In this document: positions 45,813 to 52,783 of the stretch, piece after piece
How the letters are laid out: each line of letters opens with the position of its first letter
How positions within the stretch are numbered: the stretch's first letter is position 1
Assembly: GCF_036345175.1 (NCBI RefSeq)
Contig: NZ_CP107780.1
Span: 1,612,001 to 1,676,000 of the forward strand
Source: Streptomyces sp. NBC_00576
GTDB taxonomy: Bacteria; Actinomycetota; Actinomycetes; Streptomycetales; Streptomycetaceae
Direction: 5' to 3'
DNA length: 64,000 nt
The notes under the pieces: generated by a model
Databases searched by the model: none
What the model saw: only the letters and a program-made list of their open reading frames with translations
Told to the model about the DNA's origin: nothing
Made by a program: the position numbers and the translations under genes

Positions 45813-46789
45813 CGCCCCACCTCCCGTGCCGCGTGGATGACGGCCCAGGCCGCCGCCGCGTCCTGTACCCCGAGCCCGACACTGTTGTAGAAGACGATGT
45901 CGTCCGGGCCGGTACGGGCGGTCCGCGCGCCGGTGAGGACCTCCCCGAGCCCGATCAGGTCCTCGCGGGAAAGAAGGCGGTCCCGCAGGGCGTCGACCAC
46001 CGGTCCGGCGTGCTCCGCCGCGGTCGCCGGATCGTCGACGACGACGGCCGACGCCCGCCGTACGACCCCGGCGTCGACCTCGCTGCGGGTCGGCTCGAAG
46101 GAACCCACGCTGACCACCGTGCACCCCGGTGCGAGCCATGCGCCGCGTACGACGGGGGTGGTGCTGAGGGTGCAGGCCGCGACCAGGGACGCGCCGGTCA
46201 CCGCCTCCCGGGGTGTGGCGGTCGCCTCGGCGGCGATGCCGAGTTCGGCCGCGAGCAGTTCCGCCGCCCGCGCGCGCCGCTCCGGGTTCGGGCTCCACAC
46301 CCGTACGGACTTCAGGTCCCGTACCCGGGCGACGGCCCGCGCGTGGGCGAGTGCCTGGGTGCCCGAGCCGATGAGGGCCAGTTCGGCACTGTCGGCGTTG
46401 GACAGCGCGCCGAAGGCCACGGCGCTGGCTGCGGCCGTGCGCAGGGTCGTGACCGCCGTGCCGTCCATGACGGCGGCGAGTTCGCCGGTCACCGGGTCGA
46501 GGGCGGTGATGACGGCGTGCACGGTCGGCAGGCCGGCCGCCGCGTTGCCGGGGTTGACGCTGCCGAACTTCGCCACCGCGCCGGTGTCCCGGGACAGCCG
46601 GGAGACGTACGCGAAGACCACACTGTCGTCGAATCGGCTGGGATGCATGATCTTCCCGGGCAGATCAGGCGTACGGGCGCCACCCGCGCCCAACGCGCCG
46701 AACGCCGCGCGCTGCGAGGCGATCGCCGTGTCGGCGTCGAGGAGAGCCGTCACCTGGTCCCGGGAGAGGAAGAGGACGTCATCGTTCAT
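45809..46789 (-). CDS. Ornithine cyclodeaminase/mu-crystallin family protein (ketimine reductase type)
   Basis: 326 residues. NAD-binding core with LALIGSGTQALAHARAVARV (about 125-145) and substrate region GKIMHPSRFDDSVVFAYVS. Family members are ornithine/lysine cyclodeaminases or reductases of cyclic ketimines (pyrroline- or piperideine-2-carboxylate). It is the first gene of the lysine/saccharopine-type operon; ATG 46789 has AGGAAGAGGGA upstream. With saccharopine and FAD enzymes, a piperideine/pipecolate step is the best guess. Confidence 0.88.
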   Translation of the reverse strand: MNDDVLFLSRDQVTALLDADTAIASQRAAFGALGAGGARTPDLPGKIMHPSRFDDSVVFAYVSRLSRDTGAVAKFGSVNPGNAAAGLPTVHAVITALDPVTGELAAVMDGTAVTTLRTAAASAVAFGALSNADSAELALIGSGTQALAHARAVARVRDLKSVRVWSPNPERRARAAELLAAELGIAAEATATPREAVTGASLVAACTLSTTPVVRGAWLAPGCTVVSVGSFEPTRSEVDAGVVRRASAVVVDDPATAAEHAGPVVDALRDRLLSREDLIGLGEVLTGARTARTGPDDIVFYNSVGLGVQDAAAAWAVIHAAREVGR

Positions 46790-46890
46790 TCCCTCTTCCT
46801 TTCCGGAATCGGGGCTTCTGGCACCCCCCGCGCGCGTCCGAGTGAGGCGCGCCCCCTGATCAGGTCTCCCGGCCGGGTCTCCCGGTCACG

Positions 46891-47547
46891 TCAGGACCAG
46901 TGCGCCACCGCGTCCAGATGCGGCAGGACGTGGTCGAGGCGCTCGCGCTTGGTCCGCAGGTAGGTGATGTTGTTCTCGCACGGCGGGATCAGCAGCGGCA
47001 CATCCTCGGCGATCTTGATGCCGTGGCGGAGCAACGCCTCGCGCTTGCGCGGGTTGTTGGACATCAGGCGCACCGAACGGACACCGAGGTCGTGGAGGAT
47101 CTCCGCCGCGACGCCGTAGTCACGGGAGTCCACCGGCAGGCCCTGCGCGAGGTTCGCCTCGACGGTGTCCAGGCCCTCCGCCTGGAGCTGCATCGCCCGG
47201 AGCTTGGCGAGCAGACCGATGCCCCGGCCTTCATGCCCTCGCAGGTAGACGAGGATGCCGCTTCCCTCGGCGACTATCGCGCGCAGCGCGGAGTCGAGCT
47301 GGTCACCGCATTCGCAGTGCTGGGAGCCGAAGGCGTCGCCGGTCAGGCATTCGGAATGCAGCCTGGTGAGAACGTCGTCCTGGGCGATCTCGCCGTAGAC
47401 CAGCGCCACTTGCTCGTCACCGCGATCGTGGTCCATGTAACCGACCGCCTGGAAATCGCCGTACACGGTGGGCAACGGCGCATTCACCACGCGTTCCACT
47501 CCCGAGGCCTGGGAGGCTTTGCCGAGTACGCCAATTTTTTCTGTCAT
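46891..47547 (-). CDS. ribA: GTP cyclohydrolase II homologue with Met at the catalytic Tyr (FAPy-forming type)
   Basis: 218 residues. Zinc ligands Cys67, Cys78 and Cys80 are in SECLTGDAFGSQHCECGDQ. The GTP-binding stretch VYLRGHEGRGIGLLAKLRAM aligns with E. coli KIRAYALQ, so the catalytic Tyr (E. coli Tyr105) is Met119 here. From memory, the Streptomyces coelicolor paralogue SCO6655 has the same Tyr-to-Met change and releases the formylated pyrimidine (FAPy) rather than the riboflavin precursor. This copy is therefore probably not the riboflavin enzyme. It is divergent from a creatininase-family gene with only 38 bases between starts. Transcription is not obviously joined to the operon at 45809. 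Confidence 0.9.
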   Translation of the reverse strand: MTEKIGVLGKASQASGVERVVNAPLPTVYGDFQAVGYMDHDRGDEQVALVYGEIAQDDVLTRLHSECLTGDAFGSQHCECGDQLDSALRAIVAEGSGILVYLRGHEGRGIGLLAKLRAMQLQAEGLDTVEANLAQGLPVDSRDYGVAAEILHDLGVRSVRLMSNNPRKREALLRHGIKIAEDVPLLIPPCENNITYLRTKRERLDHVLPHLDAVAHWS

Positions 47548-47585
47548 GATCTGGTTCCTAAGCAGAGACGAAAGGCCGGGAGAAC

Positions 47586-48392
47586 ATGGATGATTCGGGA
47601 ATACGGTCGACGGCGTCCGTAGCGTTGCCCACTGGCGGCCTGTTGCCGGTGGACACTACGGAAGACGTACGGACACGAGCCGCCGGCGTCTCAACGCAGG
47701 TCGCGGTTCTTCCGGTCGGGAGCTTCGAACAACACGGTCCCTTCCTTCCGTTGACGACCGACACCCTGGTCGCCTGTGCCATCGCCCGGGAGATCGCATC
47801 CGCATACCCGGTGCACCTCCTTCCGCCGGTGACCATCGCCTGCTCGCACGAGCACGCCGCCTGGCCGGGAACCGTCAGCATCTCCTCCGTGACCCTTCAC
47901 GCGGTAGTACGGGACATCGCCGATTCGCTGCGCCGCTCGGGCGTGGACGCCCTGGTGGTCGTCAACGGACACGGCGGAAACTACGTACTGGGCAATGTCG
48001 TTCAGGAATCCTCCGCGCGTGGTGAGCGCATCGCGCTGTTCCCGGCCGGGGAGGACTGGGAGACGGCGCGTGAGCGGGCCGGGGTGGTGACCTCGCTGCT
48101 CACCGACATGCACGCGGGGGAAATCGAGACCTCCATCCTTCTGCACGCTCATCCCGAATTGCTCCGTCCCGGTTTTGAGACCTCTGATTTCGTCGCCGAC
48201 GACCGCCGGCATCTCCTGACTCTCGGCATGGCCGGTTACACCGATTCCGGTGTCATCGGCCGCCCTTCGCTGGGTTCCGCCGAAAAGGGGAAGGCGTTGC
48301 TGGCCAGCTTCGCCGAGTCCTTCGGGGCGTATTTCTCGATGCTCACCGCTGCCGATGCCGGGGCGGTTACCGGGGCCGGCGACCAGAAGTAG
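47586..48392 (+). CDS. Creatininase-family metal-dependent amidohydrolase, probable FAPy deformylase
   Basis: 268 residues. Metal ligands of the creatininase family are in SFEQHGPFLPLTTD, VVNGHGGN and DMHAGEIETS. The family includes creatininase, MftE and archaeal FAPy deformylase (ArfB), which removes formate from the product of archaeal GTP cyclohydrolase III. Being divergent from a FAPy-type GTP cyclohydrolase homologue, it is a strong candidate to deformylate that product. The first ATG (47586) has GGGAG rather close; a later start is possible. Its last 157 bases overlap the convergent membrane protein gene. Confidence 0.88.
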   Translation: MDDSGIRSTASVALPTGGLLPVDTTEDVRTRAAGVSTQVAVLPVGSFEQHGPFLPLTTDTLVACAIAREIASAYPVHLLPPVTIACSHEHAAWPGTVSISSVTLHAVVRDIADSLRRSGVDALVVVNGHGGNYVLGNVVQESSARGERIALFPAGEDWETARERAGVVTSLLTDMHAGEIETSILLHAHPELLRPGFETSDFVADDRRHLLTLGMAGYTDSGVIGRPSLGSAEKGKALLASFAESFGAYFSMLTAADAGAVTGAGDQK

Positions 48393-49594
48393 CGGACGAC
48401 CAGGACGACCGCTCCGGGCAGGGCGGCCACGAAGCTCAGCACGCCGTACACGACGGCGACGCTCAGCCCCATGCTGGCGCCCAGCCCCGCCGCGCCGAAC
48501 GCCCAGGCGGTGACACCCTCGCGGGGGCCCCAGCCGCCGACGTTCAGCGGCAGGCCCATCGCCAGCAGCGCCAGTACGGCCAGCGGCAGCAACTCGGCGA
48601 CGGAGGCCGAGGATCCGGCGACCCGGGCGGCGACCACGAACATCCCGAGGTGGCCGGAGAGGACGACCACGGAGGAGAACGCCACGCCAGGCAGGTTCTC
48701 GCGGGAGAGCAGGGCGCCGCGGGCCTCGGTGAGCGCGGCGCGCAGAGCCCGCGCCCTTCTGGCCGCGACGCTCGGGGCGCGGTTCATCCGGACGGCGACG
48801 GCGACCGCGACGGCGCCCACGGTGGCGAAGGCCGCCATCAGGGCGACCCGGCGGGCATCGGCCAGCACGGGCGACGGCTGGGTGAGCAGCACCGCTCCGC
48901 CGACGGCGATCAGCGCGATCTGTCCGGCGACCCGTTCGAGAACGACCGCACGGACCCCGCGCCCCATGTCACCGGCGCTCTGCCCGTGCCGTACCGCACG
49001 GTGCACGTCGCCGAGGACGCCGCCGGGGAGGGCCGCGTTCAGGAACAGCGAGCGGTAGTAGTCGGCGACCGCGGGGCCGAGGGGCAGCTTGATGCGCAGG
49101 CTGCGGGCGACCAGGGCCCAGCGCCAGGCACTGAACACGGTGGTGAGCAGTCCGATGCCGAGGCCCACGAACAGTGTCGGTACGTCGATCCGGCGCAGCC
49201 CGTCCAGGAAGACACCGGTGCCGAGGCGCCAGAGCAGGATGCCGAGAATCGTTACTCCGGCGAGGGTGCCGACGTGGGGACGCAGGGCTCGGGCGGCGCG
49301 GCGGAGGCGGCTCGGGTTGGATGCCTGCGGGGCGGCGTCCCGGGGCCCGACGAAGCCGATGACTCCGGCGCGGCCGGCCGAGGAGCGCTCCGCGGGATAT
49401 GCGGCGCTTTTGCTGCGGGCCGGCGGGGGCCGGTCGCTCCCCCACTCTCGGCTTCGCTCGAGCGGGGGGACCCCCATCGCGGCGGAGCCGCTGATCGATA
49501 CAGCCCCGCTCCCCTGTCGGGGCGCCGGCGCGCACCCGACTTCCCCGAGGCCCCTCAGCACGACCTCCGCCGCGTCGACCGTCTGCACGCTCAT
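48236..49594 (-). CDS. Lysylphosphatidylglycerol synthase TM-region/flippase-like membrane protein
   Basis: 452 residues. From about residue 75 there are about eight hydrophobic helices of the LPG_synthase_TM family (YbhN/UPF0104): LAGVTILGILLWRLGTGVFL, LFLNAALPGGVLGDVHRAV, VLERVAGQIALIAVGGAVLL and LPLNVGGWGPREGVTAWAFG. Members flip or modify membrane lipids. The N-terminal 75 residues are Pro/Ser/Arg-rich and include an in-frame dispersed repeat (49437-49477). ATG 49594 overlaps the methyltransferase stop (ATGA). The 3' end runs 157 bases into the convergent creatininase gene. Last member of the six-ORF chain. Confidence 0.85.
   Translation of the reverse strand: MSVQTVDAAEVVLRGLGEVGCAPAPRQGSGAVSISGSAAMGVPPLERSREWGSDRPPPARSKSAAYPAERSSAGRAGVIGFVGPRDAAPQASNPSRLRRAARALRPHVGTLAGVTILGILLWRLGTGVFLDGLRRIDVPTLFVGLGIGLLTTVFSAWRWALVARSLRIKLPLGPAVADYYRSLFLNAALPGGVLGDVHRAVRHGQSAGDMGRGVRAVVLERVAGQIALIAVGGAVLLTQPSPVLADARRVALMAAFATVGAVAVAVAVRMNRAPSVAARRARALRAALTEARGALLSRENLPGVAFSSVVVLSGHLGMFVVAARVAGSSASVAELLPLAVLALLAMGLPLNVGGWGPREGVTAWAFGAAGLGASMGLSVAVVYGVLSFVAALPGAVVLVVRYFWSPAPVTAPASAAVSIEKYAPKDSAKLASNAFPFSAEPSEGRPMTPESV
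49437..49477. repeat. Streptomyces GC-rich palindromic repeat in frame inside the flippase-like gene
   Basis: On the minus strand it starts ATGGGGGTCCCCCC and ends GTGGGGGAG, with the loop CGCTCGAGCGAAGCCGAGA. It shares both ends with the element at 2719-2749. Read in frame it encodes Met-Gly-Val-Pro-Pro-Leu-Glu-Arg-Ser in the non-conserved N-terminal tail. Confidence 0.65.
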
Positions 49595-50625
49595 GACGTC
49601 GGCCCGCTCATCGGCCTGGCCAGGGCCAGAAGGTCGCTGTGGTGGACCTCGACCCGGAGTTCGCCGGCCGCGCAGGCCTCCAGGCGGTCGGCGAGGTATG
49701 TGTCGGCGCGGGACTTCAGTGCCGGGCGTTCCTCGACCGCCGCCGCGACCCAGCCGCGCAGCCACTCCGCGGTGAGCGGGGCCTCCACGGGGCCGAGACG
49801 CCAGGCGCTGGGGTGGACGTGGACCGTCGCGCCCCGCTGGTCGAAGGCCTCGCAGGCCGCGGTGACCGCGTCGGGGCCGAGCAGTCCCCCCCGTCGCTGG
49901 TGCGTGTTGAACGCGTCGGCGATGTCCCCGTCCAGCGGGTCGGGGGTGCCGAATTCGACGCGACCGGCCACGGACAGGGTCAGCAGGGCGGGGCAGCCGG
50001 CCCCCGCGCAGGCGGTGGCGAGGGCGTCGACCTCCTCACGGGTCAGCACGTCCAGCAGGGCGGACGCGGTGACCAGCGAGGCGCCGAACAACGCGTCGGA
50101 GGTGAGCCGGGCGACATCTCCGCGCCGCGTCTCGACCGTGACGCGGCTGCCGTCGGCGGCGGCGCGCGGCGAGGCCACGGCGGCGAAGTGCAGGAGGTAG
50201 GGGTCGCGGTCGTGCAGGACCCAGTGCTGGGCGCCGTCGAGCCGGGGTGCGAGCCAGCGGCCCATGGAGCCGGTGCCGCAGCCCAGGTCGTGGATGACGC
50301 GCCCGCCCGCCTTTCCGGGCAGGTTGGCCAGCCGGATGCGCAGGGGGTCGAGCAGTTCGACGGAGCGCGCGGCGGCGTCGGCGCCCTCGCGCAGCTCCAG
50401 CCAGTCGGGCGCGTACCGCGGCGGGTCGTCGGGGCCGGCGTCGCGCAGCCGGATGGTGCCCCGCTCCCCCGGGCCCACCGGCCCGGCACCGGCCTTCACG
50501 TCACGGTGCGTGGGCTGGGCCGGAATCCCGGCGGCGGGCTTGGCATTCGCGTCCACCGGAGTCACCGGTCCCCGTCGCTGGATCTCCGACGCCGCCGAAG
50601 CGGTGACCGTCGTCGTCTTCTTCAT
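49591..50625 (-). CDS. Class I SAM-dependent methyltransferase
   Basis: 344 residues. Motif I is VIHDLGCGTGSMGRWLA (about 135-150) and motif II region WVLHDRDPYLL. The first 60 residues are Thr/Ala/Pro-rich (MKKTTTVTASAASE) and start with the same few residues as the two small ORFs upstream. ATG 50625 has AAGGAG 6 bases upstream and overlaps the preceding small ORF stop. It is in the NTGA-chained operon with PTPS-like, glycosyltransferase and flippase genes. The substrate is unknown; a C-, N- or O-methylation of the pathway product is expected. Confidence 0.88.
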   Translation of the reverse strand: MKKTTTVTASAASEIQRRGPVTPVDANAKPAAGIPAQPTHRDVKAGAGPVGPGERGTIRLRDAGPDDPPRYAPDWLELREGADAAARSVELLDPLRIRLANLPGKAGGRVIHDLGCGTGSMGRWLAPRLDGAQHWVLHDRDPYLLHFAAVASPRAAADGSRVTVETRRGDVARLTSDALFGASLVTASALLDVLTREEVDALATACAGAGCPALLTLSVAGRVEFGTPDPLDGDIADAFNTHQRRGGLLGPDAVTAACEAFDQRGATVHVHPSAWRLGPVEAPLTAEWLRGWVAAAVEERPALKSRADTYLADRLEACAAGELRVEVHHSDLLALARPMSGPTS

Positions 50626-50753
50626 GCCGCGCTCCTTGCATCCCGGGGAAGCAGACCCCGAGCCGACTCGACATCGGCGCCCACGAGAACCACCAGAGCC
50701 CGCCGACCGGCCTGCGACCAGACCGAAGTCGTGGCCGTCGCCGTCTTCTTCAT
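50622..50753 (-). CDS. 43-residue ORF, repeat unit 3 of the junction array
   Basis: The ATG at 50753 and TGA at 50622 overlap the flanking ORFs (ATGA at both ends). AAGGAG precedes both its own start and the next one. It begins MKKTATATTSV, resembling the methyltransferase start, has Gly-Arg-Arg-Ala in the middle and ends PRDARSAA, exactly as the larger ORF upstream does. It therefore looks like a duplicated junction segment that retains translation signals. No known family. Confidence 0.45.
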   Translation of the reverse strand: MKKTATATTSVWSQAGRRALVVLVGADVESARGLLPRDARSAA

Positions 50754-51025
50754 GCCGCGCTCCTTGCGTCCCGGGGAGTCCGCCCCGGCGCCGCAACGAG
50801 ACTCCGCAGCGCAGCCGCCCGGCGTCCCCGAGCGGCGACCAGTTCGATGTCGGCGTCCAGGATGGTCGCCGTCGTCGTCCCCTTGTGCAGGCCGCTCTCC
50901 GAGGTTCCCGAGAGGATCCGCCCCCGGCCCCCGACGGCACTCCGCAGCGAGGCCGCCCGGCGTCCCCGCGCGGAGACCGACCCGGCCGAAGTCGTCGTCG
51001 CCGTTGATGGCATCGCCGTTTTCAT
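50750..51025 (-). CDS. 91-residue ORF, repeat units 1 and 2 of the junction array
   Basis: It starts with an ATG overlapping the glycosyltransferase stop (51022-51025) and ends with PRDARSAA and a TGA overlapping the next ATG. It contains two copies of a roughly 45-residue unit. Both have a Thr-rich stretch, then Ala-Arg-Gly-Arg-Arg-Ala-Ala-x-Leu-Arg-Ser. The start of the second unit has lost its ATGA (now CTGCAC), so units 1 and 2 are fused. No known family; it may be a remnant or a small basic peptide. Confidence 0.45.
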   Translation of the reverse strand: MKTAMPSTATTTSAGSVSARGRRAASLRSAVGGRGRILSGTSESGLHKGTTTATILDADIELVAARGRRAAALRSLVAAPGRTPRDARSAA

Positions 51026-52275
51026 GCGGCCCTCCGGGGTTCCCAGGGGATCCGGCCCAGTACTCCGGCCAGGCTCCGTGCCGTCGCCGCCCAGCCGTCC
51101 AGGGCTGCCCGGCGGCCTCTGGCGGCCGCCTTCAGGCGCCGGCGGACATCCGCCTCGCCGAACCAGCCGCGCAGTTCCGCCGCGAGCGCCGCCGGGTTCT
51201 CCGGCGGTACGAGGATGCCGGGGACGCCGCCGTCGGGCGCGCGCCCGACCGCCTCGGGGAGGCCGCCGACGTCCGTGGCGAGGACGGGGATGCCGCGCGC
51301 GAGGGCCTCGGTGACCGCCATGCCGTAGGTCTCCGCGTAGGAGGTGAGGACCATCAGGTCGGCGGCGGCGTAGCTGGCGTCGAGCTGGGCGCCCGCCTGG
51401 GGGCCGGCCAGGTGCAGCCGGTCCTGCAGGCCGTGCTTCGCGATCAGGGTGCGCAGTTCGGCGACGTACTCGGGGTCCTGTTCGAGCCCGCCGACGCAGA
51501 CGCAGCTCCACGGCAGGTCGGTCACCGCGGCCAGCGCCTCCACCAGCCGGTGCTGGCCCTTGCGCGGGGTGACGGCGGCCACGCAGAGGAGGCGGGAGAC
51601 GCCGTCGGTGCCGGAGGCGAGGGGGGCGATGTCGGCGCCGGGGGCCGCCATGTGCACGCGGTCCGGGGCGAGTCCGTGGTGGGAGACCAGGCGTCGGACG
51701 GCCCAGTCGCTGGTCGCGATCACCGACGGGACCGCCCTCAGGGTGGTCCGCTCCAACGCGTCCAGCTCCGCCGCGACGACCGGGTCGAGGCCCGTCTCGT
51801 CGCCCAGCGGGAGGTGCACCAGCACTGCGAGGCGCAGGCGTTCGGCCTCCGGGACGATGATCTCGGGGACCCCGCAGGCCACCAGCCCGTCGAGGAGGAC
51901 GACCGTGCCGTCCGGCAACTCGCGCAGCGTCCGCGCCAGTTCCTCGCGGGCGTCCGCGCCGGGCCGGGGCCAGTCACCGGCGACGGCGTGCTTGTGGACC
52001 TGCCAGCCGAAGCCGGGCAGGTCGAGGCTGATCCGCCGGTCGTAGGCGTTGCCGCCGCTCGGCTTGGCGGGGTCGTCGACGCCGCCCGGCATCACGAAGT
52101 GCACGGAGCGCAGGGACATGGGGATGATCGCCGCGTTCTTGAGGGCCGCGTTCTGCACGGGCACGTAGTTGAGCGTGGTCACGTGAGCCTGTACCTGTAC
52201 CTGTACCTGAGCCAGGGCGGCCGAAGGCGCCGCCGGGGAGAGGGGAACCGCGCGGTCGAGGGTCGTGTCGGTCAC
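51022..52275 (-). CDS. Family 4 (GT-B) glycosyltransferase
   Basis: 417 residues. The C-terminal nucleotide-sugar domain has VAAVTPRKGQHRLVEAL and the GT4 ExxxxxxxE motif ETYGMAVTEALARGIPVLA. The N-terminal part includes GGNAYDRRI, a sugar-acceptor domain start. It transfers a sugar, with retention, from a nucleotide sugar. The GTG at 52275 overlaps the PTPS-like gene stop (GTGA). Residues about 22-30 are a Gln-Val repeat from a CAGGTA microsatellite. Together with methyltransferase and flippase genes it suggests a glycosylated product moved across the membrane. Confidence 0.9.
   Translation of the reverse strand: MTDTTLDRAVPLSPAAPSAALAQVQVQVQAHVTTLNYVPVQNAALKNAAIIPMSLRSVHFVMPGGVDDPAKPSGGNAYDRRISLDLPGFGWQVHKHAVAGDWPRPGADAREELARTLRELPDGTVVLLDGLVACGVPEIIVPEAERLRLAVLVHLPLGDETGLDPVVAAELDALERTTLRAVPSVIATSDWAVRRLVSHHGLAPDRVHMAAPGADIAPLASGTDGVSRLLCVAAVTPRKGQHRLVEALAAVTDLPWSCVCVGGLEQDPEYVAELRTLIAKHGLQDRLHLAGPQAGAQLDASYAAADLMVLTSYAETYGMAVTEALARGIPVLATDVGGLPEAVGRAPDGGVPGILVPPENPAALAAELRGWFGEADVRRRLKAAARGRRAALDGWAATARSLAGVLGRIPWEPRRAA
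52189..52209 (-). repeat. 6-bp (CAGGTA) microsatellite in the glycosyltransferase N-terminus
   Basis: Three and a half copies of CAGGTA encode a Gln-Val run. Copy-number change would keep the frame and lengthen or shorten the unstructured N-terminus. Confidence 0.8.
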
Positions 52276-52670
52276 AGGGCACGCTCGTAGCTCGCCCAGG
52301 CGACGTGCGACTCGTGCAGCGTGACGGTGAGGCCCGCCAGGCCGCGCGCGCCCTCACCCAGGGCGCCCTTCTCGATCCGCGCGGCGAGCCGGTCGGCGAT
52401 GACCTTGGCCAGGAACTCCGTGGAGGTGTTGATCCCGGCGAAGTCGGGCTCGTTGTCGAGGTTGCGGTAGTTCAACTCGCTCACCACGGCACCGAGTTCC
52501 TGGGTGGCCAGGCCGATGTCGACGACGATGTTGTCCTCGTCCAGCTGTTCGCGGCGGAACGTGGCGTCGACGAGGAAGGTCGCTCCGTGCAGGCGCTGTG
52601 CCGGCCCGAAGACCTCTCCGCTGAAGCTGTGGGCGATCATGATGTGATCGCGGACGGTGATGCTGAACAA
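52272..52670 (-). CDS. 6-pyruvoyl-tetrahydropterin synthase/QueD-fold protein, catalytically degenerate
   Basis: 132 residues, a single T-fold subunit. The start region MIAHSFSGEVFGPAQRLHGAT aligns with the canonical AAH...C...HGH segment. His14 and His28 are kept, but the second His of HGH is Ala30 and the catalytic Cys is absent. The pterin-anchoring Glu is kept in LHESHVAWASYE. From memory, S. coelicolor SCO6650 is the same kind of protein, shown to lack zinc and PTPS activity while keeping a pterin-like pocket. The TTG at 52670 is chosen for GGAGGG 7 bases upstream. It is the first gene of the NTGA-chained operon. Confidence 0.88.
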   Translation of the reverse strand: MFSITVRDHIMIAHSFSGEVFGPAQRLHGATFLVDATFRREQLDEDNIVVDIGLATQELGAVVSELNYRNLDNEPDFAGINTSTEFLAKVIADRLAARIEKGALGEGARGLAGLTVTLHESHVAWASYERAL

Positions 52671-52698
52671 CGGACGACCCTCCAGGTGCGGCGCGTCT

Positions 52699-52754
52699 TG
52701 CCCCCTGCTGATCGCTGCGGGGGCATGCCGAGTAGTACGGCTGCCCGGGGCAGC
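52699..52754 (-). promoter_or_regulatory. Structured leader of the PTPS-like operon
   Basis: Two stems lie between the dehydrogenase gene and the TTG start. One is GCTGCCC/GGGCAGC around one base (52740-52754). The other is TGCCCCC/GGGGGCA (52699-52725) with a 13-base loop. Upstream, at about 52756-52777, TTGAACA occurs twice on the minus strand. The stems may be an RNA control element or an operator; I recognise no known riboswitch class. Confidence 0.4.
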
Positions 52755-52783
52755 ATGTTCAACGGCTTGTTCAAACGATTCTG

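Larger units (their letters stand above)
50622..51060 (-). repeat. Tandem junction-duplication array (about 130-bp units)
   Basis: On the minus strand, units beginning near 51025, 50887, 50753 and 50625 share a GC(A)TGA-type start, an ACG/GAC-rich Thr-coding stretch, CGGGGACGCCGGGCGGC in units 1 and 2, and CGGGA(C/T)GCAAGGAGCGCGGC at the ends of units 2 and 3. The end of unit 1 (CGGATCCTCTCGGGAACC) also matches the glycosyltransferase 3' end (CGGATCCCCTGGGAACC). The array therefore arose from duplication of the glycosyltransferase/methyltransferase junction. Confidence 0.7.

Noticed and set aside
46790..46890. Terminator between ribA and the OCD gene
   Set aside because: Direct repeats of GGTCTCCCGG and a self-complementary GCGCGC are present but no convincing stem-loop of useful length.
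50622..51025. RiPP precursor peptides
   Set aside because: The small ORFs share a leader-like start and a basic segment, but the DNA is clearly a duplicated gene junction and no RiPP maturase is nearby. I keep peptide function only as a remote option.
49639..52290. 883-codon plus-strand frame across the glycosyltransferase/methyltransferase operon
   Set aside because: It is a shadow of three well-supported minus-strand genes; no motif or ribosome site.
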